This document shows positions 40,201-52,387 of a stretch of 64,000 nt of DNA, one piece after another. This DNA is from Mimachlamys varia (Eukaryota > Mollusca > Bivalvia > Pectinida > Pectinidae). The notes beneath the pieces are model-generated. The model had not been told where the DNA came from and did no database searches. It saw only the letters and a list, made by a program, of their open reading frames with translations. Every line of letters begins with the position of its first letter. Position 1 is the stretch's first letter. The stretch lies in NCBI GenBank assembly GCA_947623455.1, contig OX392530.1:37603405-37667404 (forward strand), in the 5' to 3' direction. The position numbers were made by a program, and so were the translations under genes.

Positions 40201-43200
40201 AGCGCAATTTTAAGATGTCAACACGCCCCTGCACATGAAAGCGTTCGACGATGGCTAAAAAAGTTTCCGTTGATATCGGATTTGATCCTTAGACTTCAAA
40301 ATACAAGTCCATTGCCACAACGAAAGCTCGGAATCATAAACGCGAAGACAAAGGAGGAGCGAAAAACACCCATCGAACTACAACTATGGGTGTGGTCGTT
40401 TCTCGAACAATGTGCGAAAACAAAGAAGTTTCGAAACGCATGGGATGTCATTGGATGCGATGACTTGCACCCGGAACAAGCCCTTGCTTGGCATGAGTGG
40501 ACGTCATTTCAAGAGGTAGCCCAGTACAAATGTCACGATTCATCGGCGGAAAAAGAAAACCAATCCCATTTTACTTTAGATCTAACGATGTACATGCATT
40601 TCACATCGCCTATTCGTAGATATGCAGATCTCATAAATCATCGCCTCGTTAACGCTGCTCTCGAAAAACTGACAGATCCACCTTACACGACGTTGGAAAT
40701 TGAGGAAATTTGTCTTCATCTGAACGACGTATCGAGACGAGCGAAGAATTTTGAGAACCAATGCAAAGCTTTGCATTATGGTCGTTTCCTTCGGAAACAT
40801 CCTGTCGTATGCCATGGTTTGATTGAAGAGGTAACTCCTGACCAAATATCATTATATTTCCCAGGAAAAATGAGGGTTTCCCGAAAGAATAAAGACATAC
40901 CTCTCAAACTACTTCACGTGTCACGTAAACCTGAGATGAAGAAAGACGTCCATAGACCTCTCGACATCATATCCCTGGCCTGGCATAAACGAATTTATTC
41001 TTATACAGGAGTGGGGGTATCAACCTTTTGCCGTAAGGAGGTCCGAATTGATCCTCATCAAAAGGCTTCCTTTCAAGAGCTTTCCCGCTGGAAAGATGCG
41101 ATGAAGGCGTGTTTAAATCAAAATAAAGATGCATATCAGCAAATCATGTCTGTCAGCGCTCCTTATCATGAAGATCATCAAATGAGAAGATTCGTGCCTG
41201 CCTGCACAGAAACCGTAAATGACATTAGTTGCGAAGACAACAAAAATGCATTTCCGTCTCATTCTTGTAGATTCACCATGTCATTCAATCACGCACAGAT
41301 TGTGTCCGTCCAGGTTGGAGCTGATTGCAATAAAGGAATATTGGAACCTTCCCTACAACTGCTGGAGCTCACAAACAATGTGAAGTTGTGTCTGCAGCAC
41401 ACCAGTGACCCTGTCAAGTATCTGGCCAAATATGCAACAATGACTGCAAACAAAAGACGTTTTGACACTGTTGAATCGTATCTGGACGCATGGCTGCCTT
41501 TATTGTGGATGGAAGCTGCGACACTTGCTATTAAGACTGATTCTATCACAATCAATGATGTTCCTGTCAAATTACGTGAAGGTGGTGGTACATTCGATTT
41601 ACTTACTGCCTTCTGTGAAGACAGGCATATCAAGTTTAGCAAGTCATCACTGAATGATATTTTGAATGAGGAAAACGTAGAAGACAAAAAAGACCACTCG
41701 AAAGTGTATACCAATTCAGATTTCCTTTGCTTCAAATGCCGATATGAAAACAATGATAGTTCTACTTCATTCCCAAGAGGACACCCTGACAGAACACGTA
41801 TATGGTTAGCTCATGGTCAGATTGAAAGCATAAGACAAACCAAGGAACCAAACGCAGTTAAGATTCGCTTCGTTCTACATCCAACCAGTCCTAAGCCGCC
41901 ACAACAGTTAAAGAGCAGTAGGAGCAAGCTAAGATGCAGTGTTGAAATAATGATGAATTCCGTGTCAACCAGGTGAGGTGTATGTTTATGTTTTATATAA
42001 GTTGATAATAATCTAGATACATCAAATTATGTATACTTGAACCAATAAACGAAAACAAATGTTTATTTTTTGTTGACCTCATTCCTTCTGGTATTACTAT
42101 AATGATGATCCACATAACATAATTCTGTATTGCCTTAAAATTCCTGTTCATGGATTGTTATTATGTTAGTTAAAAAAGTATTTATCAGTATTGAATTTGT
42201 GCCAAAAAATAAATTTTGATCAACATTGATTATATTAATAAATTACATATACTATTTTCCTATTGAATCCGATTTTCGACCTTTTGAAAAATGACTGTGG
42301 TTAGCGGGAAAAGCTCTTCATTTTTCACGTGAAATAAAAACCACAATTATATTATTCGTCCCGAGTCAGTATGATGTAACTGTTATATACACCGATGTTT
42401 TTCCAGACGACCAGAATCAGCTCTGCAATGTCTCAAGGAGACTGCCAATGAGTTGGCACAAGGAATAGCACTTGGGAAACCCATTCCATCGTTATGTAAG
42501 TTAAAATTTAGGTTTTCTTAATATTTATGTTCAATTTCGGGTATACCAAGCTTGGCTACATATAAAGTGTTGTTACATGAGTAACTCCTTTACAAAGCTT
42601 GTTAAAGGAAATATATTGAAATGAAAAACATGCAACTGAGCAAAGTCTAACATATATCTTTTCTTAACTTTGCACAATGAAATAGTATCCAGTGCATTTA
42701 ATTTTAACAATTTATTCAAAGCTCCAACATCGAATTTAGATATTAAGGCTTATTCAACAAATTGCTACGGGAACACATTTCAAACAAGTTAAATATTAAA
42801 TTCAACAGATGTCGCAGATACATTGGAAACAGAGGTAAAAATGCCTGGCCAAAAGCAAAATAACCCCGAGCAGGAAAAGGCTATACGTGCTGCACTATCA
42901 CAACGGTTTACCCTCATACAAGGGCCGCCAGGTAACAGTTGTTTATTTATACATCTTAAGGGTCCGATTATACACAGATACACAGATTCCTGACAATATA
43001 CATAAATATACTGTAAAAGTTGTATAATTCGCGACGTGAAAATTTTCGCTTATTTCGCTCGCATTTAGTCTCTGCAATTATATCCACATTCGAACATAAT
43101 TATGTACGCTTCTCAAACTCTACAGTGTTTTAAGCATTGCACTGTTACAAAATGGTAGTATGCATTCGATATGAATATAATTTGGGTGCCAGATAGAATG

Positions 43201-46200
43201 TTGTCCGTTATTTGAATATTTATCTGCCACCCAAATTGTATTCATATCGACTGGACCATTTTGTAACACTGTAAAATTTACATCACAAGATGTTTTTAAC
43301 AGCAGCTAAACTGTGGCATTTATATGTGCCTCTTCCCATATCACTGTCGTCATTAAGTTCAAATACCGGCACTGCCAGAAATTCAGAAAATTCGTCATAA
43401 AAAAAACATACATCATTTTTTTTTTTCTTCACAAAACGAATTCTATTTATGTCACAATTTGTGTAAACTCGTCAAAATTAAAATGCTTCTATAAATTTTC
43501 ACTCTTTCTAACCATATCCAATTGATTTTATCGCGCATTCATATTGATTTGTTAAGCGTGACGCGTTTCCTGTATTCTTACATGTATATTGACCTTGTCA
43601 CTGTAAGTTGTAGTATACAGTTTATGAATACCATGTGGTTTAGCATGGCATTTAGGCAAATGCAATACACAATGTAAATATAATAAAAACATATGCACAG
43701 AAACTTAAACAGCAAGACTGACAACGCGAATAAGTCCACGCCACAAATTGTTTAGAGGCTGACTAGGCGAACACTTCCACACGCGAAAATGTCAACTTTA
43801 ACAGTATACAGATTTTTTAATCATTCGGTAGCAAGCTCATAAAATAAAGACTTATGGTTATAGCTGTAATGTTGTATTTCATAGAACTATCTCTTGGTAA
43901 AATGAATAATGTTTGGTTGATTTTCCGAAGTTTTCATTCATTTTAGAATGAATTTTCTATCCAATAATCTGTATGGAATGTATGTTTTCCACCATGAATT
44001 TATGTCTTGCTTGTACATAATTATGTGATTGACAATAAAAAATACTTAAAAAAAACAACAAATAGATAAAAAGAAACAAAATATTCCCAAATTGTCAACT
44101 CACATCGCGTTTACTAATTCCACATGTCAACTGTTCTCTGTGTGAACGGATATTTCTTTTCCTGATTGACCTCGAAAACTCGTCATATATTTTGCAGTTA
44201 TGGTGTCGTGCAGTTTAAGTTTTTTATTGTTGATAAGAGTTCGACGTCTTTTAACCATTTCTGGAAATATTTATACATCTCTATATTATCACGCGATCTT
44301 CTAAATGGTACCGTAAGTAATCTTGATTTCTGCAAACTTTCCGTATACGATATATATAAACGTCCTAGTACTTATATCGTTGCTCAACATTGAACATTTT
44401 AGATAGGCGTTACATGCTTTTTTATAGGAACAGGGAAATCGTCCACTGGCATGAAACTGATATACCTCTTCACACAGCTCAACTTGAGGACGGCACAAAC
44501 GAGCAACACCTCAAATCAAGTTGTCTTCTGTGGTCCTTCTAACAAATCGGTCGACCATGTAGCCAGTAAGTAGGGGTTCAGTATATTTTTTTTTTTATTA
44601 AAATGACTGTATATAAACATGTACTTTGATTATACAAGAAAGCAATAACTTAAGTAATCGTAACTAAGGACATAAAGTTCACAGCAGGGCAATAACGTCA
44701 AGGAGTTCATTGACAAAGTGTCAGTAATAAAAATTGAAAAATAACCCACAGTAAGCTCATCTTGATGTCCTTTGATAATCAATAAAAAGTTAATTAAAAT
44801 GTATGTTGAAATATGCATCTTTTGTGTGGTGTAAATTGTTTAACTTCATCTTTTTTTGTTGCAACTTATTTAGCTGTTGCATAAGTCCTTTGACCTTGAT
44901 ATAATTTTAGCCGTCATAACCAACATCTTGACAAAATAAATCGATTAACATTTGTTATTTTTAACCATTTAGTTATCATGTTTTGTGTCAATACTAACTG
45001 TACAGTTTTAGATTGAAGGTGAAATGTATTTTGATTATAATATCGGTGTTGTCGTTTCCTCTAAGAACTATATATGGTAATGAAGTTTACCTCTTATTAC
45101 AAAATATCAACGTCTACCCCTCTCAAAAATCTCGACAACATTCAGTGTTAACAATTAAACGATGTCTTCATTTGTATAAAAAATGGTGAATAGAAATTAA
45201 AAAGCTTAATGTTTTATTTGCTTTTCACTATTTACGAAATTCACTGTATCAATAGAGTGGACACAGCGGAAATTTGGCGTGAATGCACCAAAGCTTCTAA
45301 GAATGTACAGTTCGACGTATGAAAGCTTCGATTACCCTATACCAGGAAAAATTCATTTAGCAAAACAAGATCAACAACCTGACAAGGACTTAAAAGGGGT
45401 GTCTCTCCATCACTTGATCCGAAGGGACAACAAGCCACATGCCGAAAAGATCAAAGAGTTTGACGCATACTTTCGCAAGTTTCGTGACCTGTCGTCAATC
45501 AAAAACTCCGACCAGGCAAAAGAGTTCAAGGAAAAAATGAAGGAATTCAAAAGTATAAAACACAAGGCTAAACTTGAAGAACTCCGACAACATGACGTCA
45601 TTTTCTGTACAACTGCGATGACCACTAATTTGACATTCATCAGCGCAACGAAAAACAGTATTAGACAATGCATCATTGAAGAATGCGGAATGTGCACTGA
45701 GCCGGAGAGTATGGCTGCCATCATTGCTACACAAGCGGAACAGATAGTTTTGATAGGTGACCACAAACAACTCAGACCGGTGGTCATGTCTCAACACGCT
45801 GCGAGACTTGGCCTTGAGAAATCCCTCTTCGAACGATATGCAGATAAAGCGATACTTCTTACGCAACAGTATAGAATGGTAGGTTGTTTTTGCTTGATTC
45901 AGCATTAAACTAGTGCCATTTTTTTGTAATTTTACTTCAATTGTGGCTCTGTGTGTGTAATGCAAGTTGCAATGTATCACCGAAGTGTCCTTGAAGGAAG
46001 GAACAGCTAAATGACGAAGGGTAATTCATTTGCGTGCTGTTTCTATTTCGTAATTGTATTGTAGCAATCAAATAAGTCGCTTTAAGTATTTAATAAAAGT
46101 AGATCCGATTCAGTAATTATCTTTTTGTTTTTTCTTGTAGCATCCATCAATTTGCGAATTTGTGTCGTCCCAGTTTTACGAAGGAAAATTGGAGACTGCT

Positions 46201-49200
46201 GAATCAACCGCATTGAAATCGAAAGAAGATGTTCCACTTTCTTTATGGAAAAACCCAGATCATCCATACTTATTTTGCCACGTAGAGGGAGAGGAAGAAT
46301 ACCTGTCTGTTTCTACAGAAGAAGGGAACGAACACTCCTGTAGCAATCAGGAAGAAGTTCAAGAAGTCGTACGTATTTATTTGAGTTGATTCTCTTTAAA
46401 TAGATACATTGCATATTTGTAAACACTTTCTTCAGTTTGGAAAATATCATTTATGCAAAGATTCTTTTACACCTCCAATAAATGGTTTATTAGACGAACA
46501 CATTTTACACCTTTGTGTTCAAACACTTTACTGGTCGTTTGTCTGATGAAGTTGACAGAGTGAATAATGTACTAGACATCGAAACGTCACATAAATATAA
46601 GTTTTAGCCATGGATCAAAATATGTGAGGATGTGCTCTGTTTGTATAAAGGTTAAAACATAACAGAAACCAAAGATTGAAAGTGAAACAATGTCATTTAT
46701 ATGAAATATAAATGACGACATAAAAATCATCTTTACTTGTTTGTACAAACTTGTACAAAGGTATCTGTTACATAAGACGACACCAAATATTTTAAACCCC
46801 TTTATACGAAAATGGGGATCAATATAAGTTGGCCTATTGATTGTGTATCAGAAACCTTACTTGAAAAGATACATTGCAATTGATACAACTATTTGCAGAT
46901 ATCCAGTCATGATCAGCAAATATAAAAATATTAGATTAATATCAAAATATCACCCGATTCAATCAAAGATAAAACCAAACTCAAGAAAAATGTATCGGTA
47001 TAGTTCGGAAATAATTACACAAAATATTGAAATCGTTATAGATGTGACTATTGCTTAGAGGGCATACTTGTTTCCTAACTCTGTTCCAAACTGTTCGTCT
47101 TTTTAAATACATTGGTAGTTTTTCATTTCATGCTATTTTCATGTGGAAACTTTGCATATAAATATCCGTTTATGTTTTGGCGTAAAATTGATTAACGTTT
47201 TGTTTCAGGTCGATTGTTTTCGTCAATTGGTCAACAGGTTTCGAGTGGATCCGAAGGACATCAACATAATGTCCCAGTACAGGGCACAGTGCTATGCTAT
47301 CAAAAAATCTCTCAAAGAAAACGGATTCAAAATCTTCAATGTCAACACTGTAGTTTCAAGTCAAGGTAAAAACTGACGATTGCTTATTCATTCTATACAC
47401 AGAACAAAAGGAAACTCGGAGTAAAAGCACGTGTTGATGTTTTAAGAAGTTATATACAAACAGTTGGCTTTTTTTCTGGTTGAATTGTGCTTAACTGAAC
47501 CTTTCGACAAGTATTTAAACATTGTGATAAAAAAGGGATCTTGTGAATGTTTTTTTTTCTCTTATAAATTTTCCAAAAAAGTTTGATTATTGTGATCTAA
47601 CCAATTGATATATTTTACTGTAGTTCTGATATTAAATAACTAATGTGGTTGTAAAATATTAACCAATCACACTTTCTCTTACTATGTTTAACCCTTTTTA
47701 AAAGAAAGAATGATATCCACATAATTGAGAATACATGCCTTTGTATTGAATTGCAAAATTTTATAAGAGCAGCTTGTAGTAATTCAAAAAAGAGTTTTAG
47801 TTTTGAAAAAGAGCGCTTACGTTAATTGTGTTTATTGTCTACATCCCTGTTTTACTAAAATGCTTAGTGGAAAACACGGTACCTGTTTGTAGCTAGATGC
47901 GCTAAGACGACATCTGTCAATTATTTTCTTTATGTTTGTTGATCTTGAATGACAGTCAAAAGTTCACAAAGATTTAAGTAAATTTATCAAAAGCATGGCG
48001 TTCTTCTTGTTATGTCAGAAATACAAATTAGAAAGTTAATCATATACAAGAATGTATGTAACTACATTGAATATGAAATTATGAATCTGTTTATAGGTGG
48101 AGAATGGGACTACGTCGTCTTCAGCACCGCAAGATCTTTACCTGATTACAAGATTGAACCTAATCCAACCCTGGGGTGGTGTAAAGAGAATCTCGGCTTC
48201 ATCACTGACGAGCACCAGATAAACGTGGCACTTTCCAGGGCTCGAAAAGGACTCGTCATCATAGGTAGGTACTATAAAGTCCTCCTCGTCACATGTAGGT
48301 ACTATAAAGGCCTCTCATCGTAGGTAGGTACTATACAGTCCTCCTCGTCTTAGGTAGGTACTATAAAGTCCTCCTCGTCACAGGTAGGTACTATTAAGTC
48401 CTCCTCGTCACAGGTAGGTACTTCAAAGGACTTGTCATCATAGGTAGGTACTACAAAGTCCTCCTCGTCATAGGTAGGTTTACAAAGTCCTCCTCATCAT
48501 AGGTAGGTAATACAAAGTCCTCCTCGTCATAGGTAGGTAATACAAAGTCCTCCTCGTCACAGGTAGGTACTATAAAGTCCTCCTCATCACATGTAGGTAA
48601 TACAAAGTCCTCCTCGTCATAGGTAGGTAATACAAAGTCCTCCTCATCATAGGTAGGTAATACAAAGTCCTCCTCATCATAGGTAGGTACTACAAAGTCC
48701 TCCTCGTCATAGGTAGGTAATACAAAGTCCTCCTCGTCATAGGTAGGTACTACAAAGTCCTCCTCATCACAGGTAGGTAATACAAAGTCCTCCTCGTCAT
48801 AGGTAGGTACTACAAAGTCCTCCTCATCACAGGTAGGTAATACAAAGTCCTCCTCGTCATAGGTAGGTAATACAAAGTCCTCCTCATCACAGGTAGGTAC
48901 TACAAAGTCCTCCTTATCCAAGATAGGTTATACAAAGTCCTCCTCGTCATAGGTAGGTAATACAAAGTCCTCCTCATCACAGGTAGGTACTACAAAGTCC
49001 TCCTTATCCAAGATAGGTTATACAAAGTCCTCCTCGTCATAGGTAGGTAATACAAAGTCCTCCTCGTCACAGGTAGGTACTACAAAGTCCTCCTTATCAC
49101 AGGTAGGTTATACAAAGTCCTCCTCGTCATAGGTAGGTAATACAAAGTCCTCCTCATCATAGGTAAGTACTACAAAGATCGTTACATCACAGGTAAGTAT

Positions 49201-50203
49201 TACAAAGATCGTAATATCATTGGTAAGCATTAAACAGATCATTATATCATGGGTAAGTATTAAAAGATCGTTATATCATAGGTAAGTATTAAAAAGATCG
49301 TAACATCATAGGTAAGTATTAAACAGATCGTTGTATCATAGGTAGGTACTTAAAAACCTCCACATCAGAGGTAAGAACACTACGAAGGCCTTGTCGTCAT
49401 AGGTATATTATAAGTACTCAAAAGATCTCAAAATCAAAGGTAAGTGCGGAAAAGATCTTAACATCATCGGTAAGTCCTTCAAAGATCCCTACACAATAAA
49501 CAACAAGTACTTCAAGGATCTCAACTTCAAATGTGAATACTACAAAGATCTTAACAAACAAAGTAATGGGCGATCTTGACATAATGTATAAGTGCTAAAA
49601 AGATCTTGACATGTTTATTAAGTAAAATGAAAGTCTTGATATCATAGGTAACATGTGTAATAATTCAATTATCTCGAACCATATGCAAGCACTACGGAAA
49701 TGCTTTTCTTATACATGTGTATACATATAGGGTTTTCTCAGATAAAAGCTTACGTAGGATCCTTTATTACAAATGTTGTGAAACAACATGTATCTTTAAC
49801 AAAGGTATTTGTATCATAGGTACTCCTTGAAAAGAACGATGTCACTGTAGATTAGGTTTCTTTTACGTTATCGGTCACAAATAGTATGTTTCTTAAAAGA
49901 ATAAAAAATGTGTAACCGACGATACAGCCAAAAGCAAATCATTTCAATTAGGACCAAGTTATCTATTACATTTTTGAAGGGTTAAGACTAATCGGAAAAC
50001 TTTTAGTTCCGCTAATTTTGAGAAAAATATATTCTTATATAAATCAAATGTTTGTGTTGCTTTATCTTCTTATAGGAAATAAACATCTCCTTAAAGCAGA
50101 CAAAGTGTGGAAACAGCTTCTTGAACATTATGAAAGGCATGGCTGTGTTGTTTCCAACAAGGATTCCCTACCACAGAGACCCAGACACAGCTCTCGACAC
50201 TAA
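32790..50203 (+). CDS. Gene B: paralogous HELZ2-like RNB exoribonuclease / helicase, 17 coding exons, 2084 aa
   Basis: Coding exons: 32790-33071, 33394-33433, 33801-33901, 34209-34421, 34881-34917, 35898-36016, 36808-36945, 37212-37269, 38360-41972, 42407-42495, 42809-42931, 44428-44565, 45256-45878, 46141-46368, 47209-47365, 48097-48264, 50076-50203. They sum to 6255 nt in one open frame ending in TAA. The ATG has G at -3 and +4, and an in-frame TAA lies two codons upstream. Domain order is as in gene A: acidic Ser-rich start, TPR-like helices, basic cluster (367-375), OB-like region, RNB, SF1 helicase. By eye, a little over half of the residues match gene A in aligned stretches of the RNB exon, so this is an old duplicate, not a recent copy. 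The RNB active site is complete, but two helicase motifs carry substitutions (see the exons 10-17 entry). The 5' UTR and promoter are uncertain. Confidence 0.88.
34975..35693. mobile_element. MITE-like element in gene B intron 5
   Basis: Terminal inverted repeats TACCGTAAAACCGGTTAATT and the complement of ATTACCGGGTATACGGTA bound about 720 bp rich in TTCGCG words, without coding capacity. It fills most of intron 5 (34918-35897). Confidence 0.6.
36325..36545 (-). mobile_element. SINE-like repeat, family 1, in gene B intron 6
   Basis: Shares CGTGCCAGGTTTTGTAGATG, CCTGGCAACTGCC, GTCGAACTCGCAATCCAGA and GGGACATCTCAACCACTCGG with the 6895 element. Intron 6 runs 36017-36807; nothing else is seen in it. 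Confidence 0.6.
37270..38359. other. Gene B intron 8, no feature beyond a microsatellite
   Basis: AT-rich intron with an AATAATAAT run near 37860. Nothing else is recognised. Confidence 0.5.
38360..41972 (+). CDS. Gene B exon 9: giant exon with OB folds and complete RNB nuclease domain
   Basis: One 3613-nt exon encodes residues 330-1534. The RNB signature TIDPEDSKDLDDALSV gives D741, D747, D749 and D750, all four catalytic aspartates. MLPEPLSQKRCSLLPEE, LVEEFMILSN and HFTSPIRRYAD (from H1076) follow as expected. The upstream OB-like segment keeps EISGRSRCG, EDEVVVEVLN, GQVVGRLKRKRF and YIRWDNVYPLGAVIKV. The Lys/Arg cluster KRKKKLRRK near the start resembles a nuclear localisation signal. The exon ends at CCAG|GTGAGG in phase 2, as in gene A. 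An active exoribonuclease is predicted. Confidence 0.93.
42407..50203 (+). CDS. Gene B exons 10-17: UPF1-like helicase with altered motifs II and V
   Basis: Exons 10-17 encode residues 1535-2084. Motif I is QGPPG|TGKS (K1608), split by the same phase-1 intron as in gene A. Motif II reads IEECGMCTEPE: E1792 replaces the family Asp that binds Mg2+. Motif III VLIGDHKQLRPVV, QYRM|HP and motif VI VALSRARKGLVIIG are intact. Motif V reads NTVVSSQG, with V1983 where gene A and UPF1 relatives have Asp. Both changes read directly from the codons (GAA at 45678 and GTT within exon 15). The fold is preserved and the frame open, so this is not a pseudogene, but ATPase coupling may be altered. The last exon is shorter than in gene A (43 codons including the stop against 62). 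Confidence 0.87.
43007..43809. mobile_element. MITE-like element in gene B intron 11 with a nested hairpin
   Basis: Ends are TATACTGTAAAAGTTG and the complement of CAACTTTAACAGTATA, with CGCGAAAA words inside. Nested within it, 43139-43274 is a long inverted repeat (arms of about 54 nt with few mismatches, loop about 26 nt). The end region (GAGGCTGACTAGGCGAA) recurs at 58890-58945. The intron runs 42932-44427; its remainder is AT-rich with nothing recognised. Confidence 0.65.
44566..47208. other. Gene B introns 12 and 14, unassigned DNA
   Basis: 44566-45255 and 46369-47208 are AT-rich introns flanking exons 13 and 14. The stretch at 46490-46605 (TCTGATGAAGTTGACAGAG, CATCGAAACGTCAC) resembles the 3' end of a retroelement, but too weakly to call. 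Confidence 0.3.
48246..49640 (+). repeat. 30-bp minisatellite seeded by the exon 16 splice donor of gene B
   Basis: Unit 1 is the last 19 coding nt of exon 16 plus the first 11 nt of intron 16 (AAAGGACTCGTCATCATAG|GTAGGTACTAT, donor marked). About 30 fairly uniform units follow to 49160, most with TAGGTAGGTA or CAGGTAGGTA donor-like cores. About 15 more diverged units reach about 49640, many with GGTAAGTAT. Intron 16 runs 48265-50075; 49640-50075 is unassigned. The 156-codon minus-strand frame (DEEDFVLPTY repeats) exists only because 30 is divisible by three. Confidence 0.92.
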
Positions 50204-50445
50204 GAACTATCGAAGAACGGGTGTGATGCCAGCTTAGTTGTAAACGTAATGTGTTAAAAGGGACGGGTAAGCATAATTTCTCCACAAGTTATCAAGTTGT
50301 CGGGTTGATTCCCGTCAGAAACGTTTCTCGAAACTGGACGCTAAGAATTGAATGATGGATGAGGATACTCCTCAGCATTGTTTACATCATTTTTATGTAC
50401 TTATTTATTTATTTATTTTTTGGTTACCAATATTACAGCGTTTTC

Positions 50446-50451
50446 AATAAA
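50446..50451 (+). terminator. Polyadenylation signal of gene B
   Basis: AATAAA lies 243 bp after the gene B stop codon, in an AT-rich stretch. It would give a short 3' UTR. It is the first canonical hexamer seen after the stop. Confidence 0.55.
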
Positions 50452-50459
50452 TACTTGTT

Positions 50460-52387
50460 ATAAACATTCCTATATACTTTCGATTTTGAATACCATGCAA
50501 ACTTGGTGAATGCTAGATATAATAACCGCACATATTGTTTTAATTAAAATGATGTAAAATGTATCCTCAAAGAGATATAAAAGTTAAATTCAATGCACGT
50601 TTTATGAAACATAACCAACTTTTAACTAGGGTTTGAATTAATTGACGCACTAGCCACGCGTATGATTTTGCATTCATAACTTTTTTTTTTGTTGAATTCT
50701 TCTTTGTTTATTTAGTCTTTATCCATTCCCTTAAAACCACCTGAGCTTTTCCTTTTCCAGAATTCTATATTCAAAGTTAAATCAAGGCCGCAAAAGGCAG
50801 TGTTTGATACGCAGTAACATTTTGGCCGTGTTATGTAGAGTGCTTTGTTTTGTTTTGTTGTTTTTTTTTCTGTTTTTTTTTTTTTTAATTATCAATTCAG
50901 TAATTACTTATGTACAGTTATCACATTTTATTTTGTTCTCGCAAATAATCTTGAGCATTAACCTTTTAAATGAGTTTATCAAAATGTCTAAGATTGTTAA
51001 AATCGTACTAGTCAGGTATTACTAATATAATATTCATGTATTACTATCACAAAAACAATACTTTCATTTATTTGTATGATATAATATTCATGTTCTTTAA
51101 GATATGAAATATTAGATGAGTCTATATGCAAACTTTATATTACGTATGTATATTGTTTCTTTTATCAGGTAATCAATTTCAAATGTAAATAGTACAAACT
51201 TATGAATATATTGTTATACCATAATCTCATAAAAATTGAATGTTATTTCATACGCTTACTTTATATATGTTCATGAATATCCATCAGTTAATGTTTTTGG
51301 GCGTATCACTTTGTTTACAACTTCGAACCACTTTACGGTATCGATTGCCGTAATTTCCGTTATTATCGTATAAACCATCCAAGTCTTTGTCAATCGTGAC
51401 GATATATATGACCATGAAAGAAAATTGCTCTGAGGATTTTTCATTTATGTCTTCAAAACATGAAAGTAGAATAAATCACTTAGTCGAGTCCTTTTGTTGT
51501 GAAATACATTTGTATAGATACATAAAAATGAAAACGTATTACAGAAAGTTGTACATATTAATTACTTGTCACCTTAATGTGAAAACTATATCATTGAATT
51601 TGTTTCATATTTTAAAATGATAGATCTTTACGGAAGAGTTTTTCCTTATCACTGCAATTTTTTTATTTGATGAGTAACATGCTACCTATAAACGTTTATA
51701 TCACCATTAATTTTTTCGTGCTTTTTTCTTAACCAAATAGTATACACATTTTTACCATAACTGTTTTGGTTTTTTTTAGTGTATGAACCAAATTATCATT
51801 ATAATCATCTTTTATTTAATAAACTTTAACATGTATATCTGTTGATAGAAATTCACCTAATATCCGCTTGTTTTTTTATGGTATCATTACTCCTTAAGAC
51901 CTATACTGTGATAATCGTTTACGGATCTTTTCTCTATTGATGTTATATTCATTGATAATTGATTACAAGGTTATTTATGTACATTTTGCTTATACTGTTT
52001 ACTTCTGTCGAAGCAGATGTAACATCTTCATCTGGTTATTTAATCATCACATCGACCTCATTGGAGGTTTATTACTGTTTCCGTGTATGACATTTTATAG
52101 TCAACTATATTTAACTTGTATTTTAGCTATACATATCTTCTATAAAGAAGTTAGCCAATGATAAGGCATTGATACAGATGTTTTATTAAAATCTTGTTAC
52201 CAGTATTGTGATAATAACATGAACAGCTCTGTCGCAACCCAACAGACAGGTGTGAAATAAAATATCATAATAATCAATATACCTAGATCATCGGAGCTTC
52301 GTTAATCTTTATCCAGCCGTGTTTATTTAAAATTTGCTTCAATAATTACCAAAAGAGACTTAAGCATTCCGAAACACCTAATTAACA
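50460..52387. other. Intergenic DNA after gene B, no feature seen
   Basis: AT-rich with poly-T runs (50866-50885). Open frames are short and of low complexity. 52611-53711 is equally featureless. Confidence 0.55.

Noticed and set aside
48451..48921. 156-codon minus-strand frame with ten-residue repeats (DEEDFVLPTY)
   Set aside because: It is antisense to the donor-derived 30-bp array. The open frame follows from a stop-free unit divisible by three, and there is no coding context.
42407..50203. Gene B as a decayed pseudogene because of helicase motif changes
   Set aside because: All 17 exons keep frame, splice sites and matching phases; a dead gene of this size would show stops.
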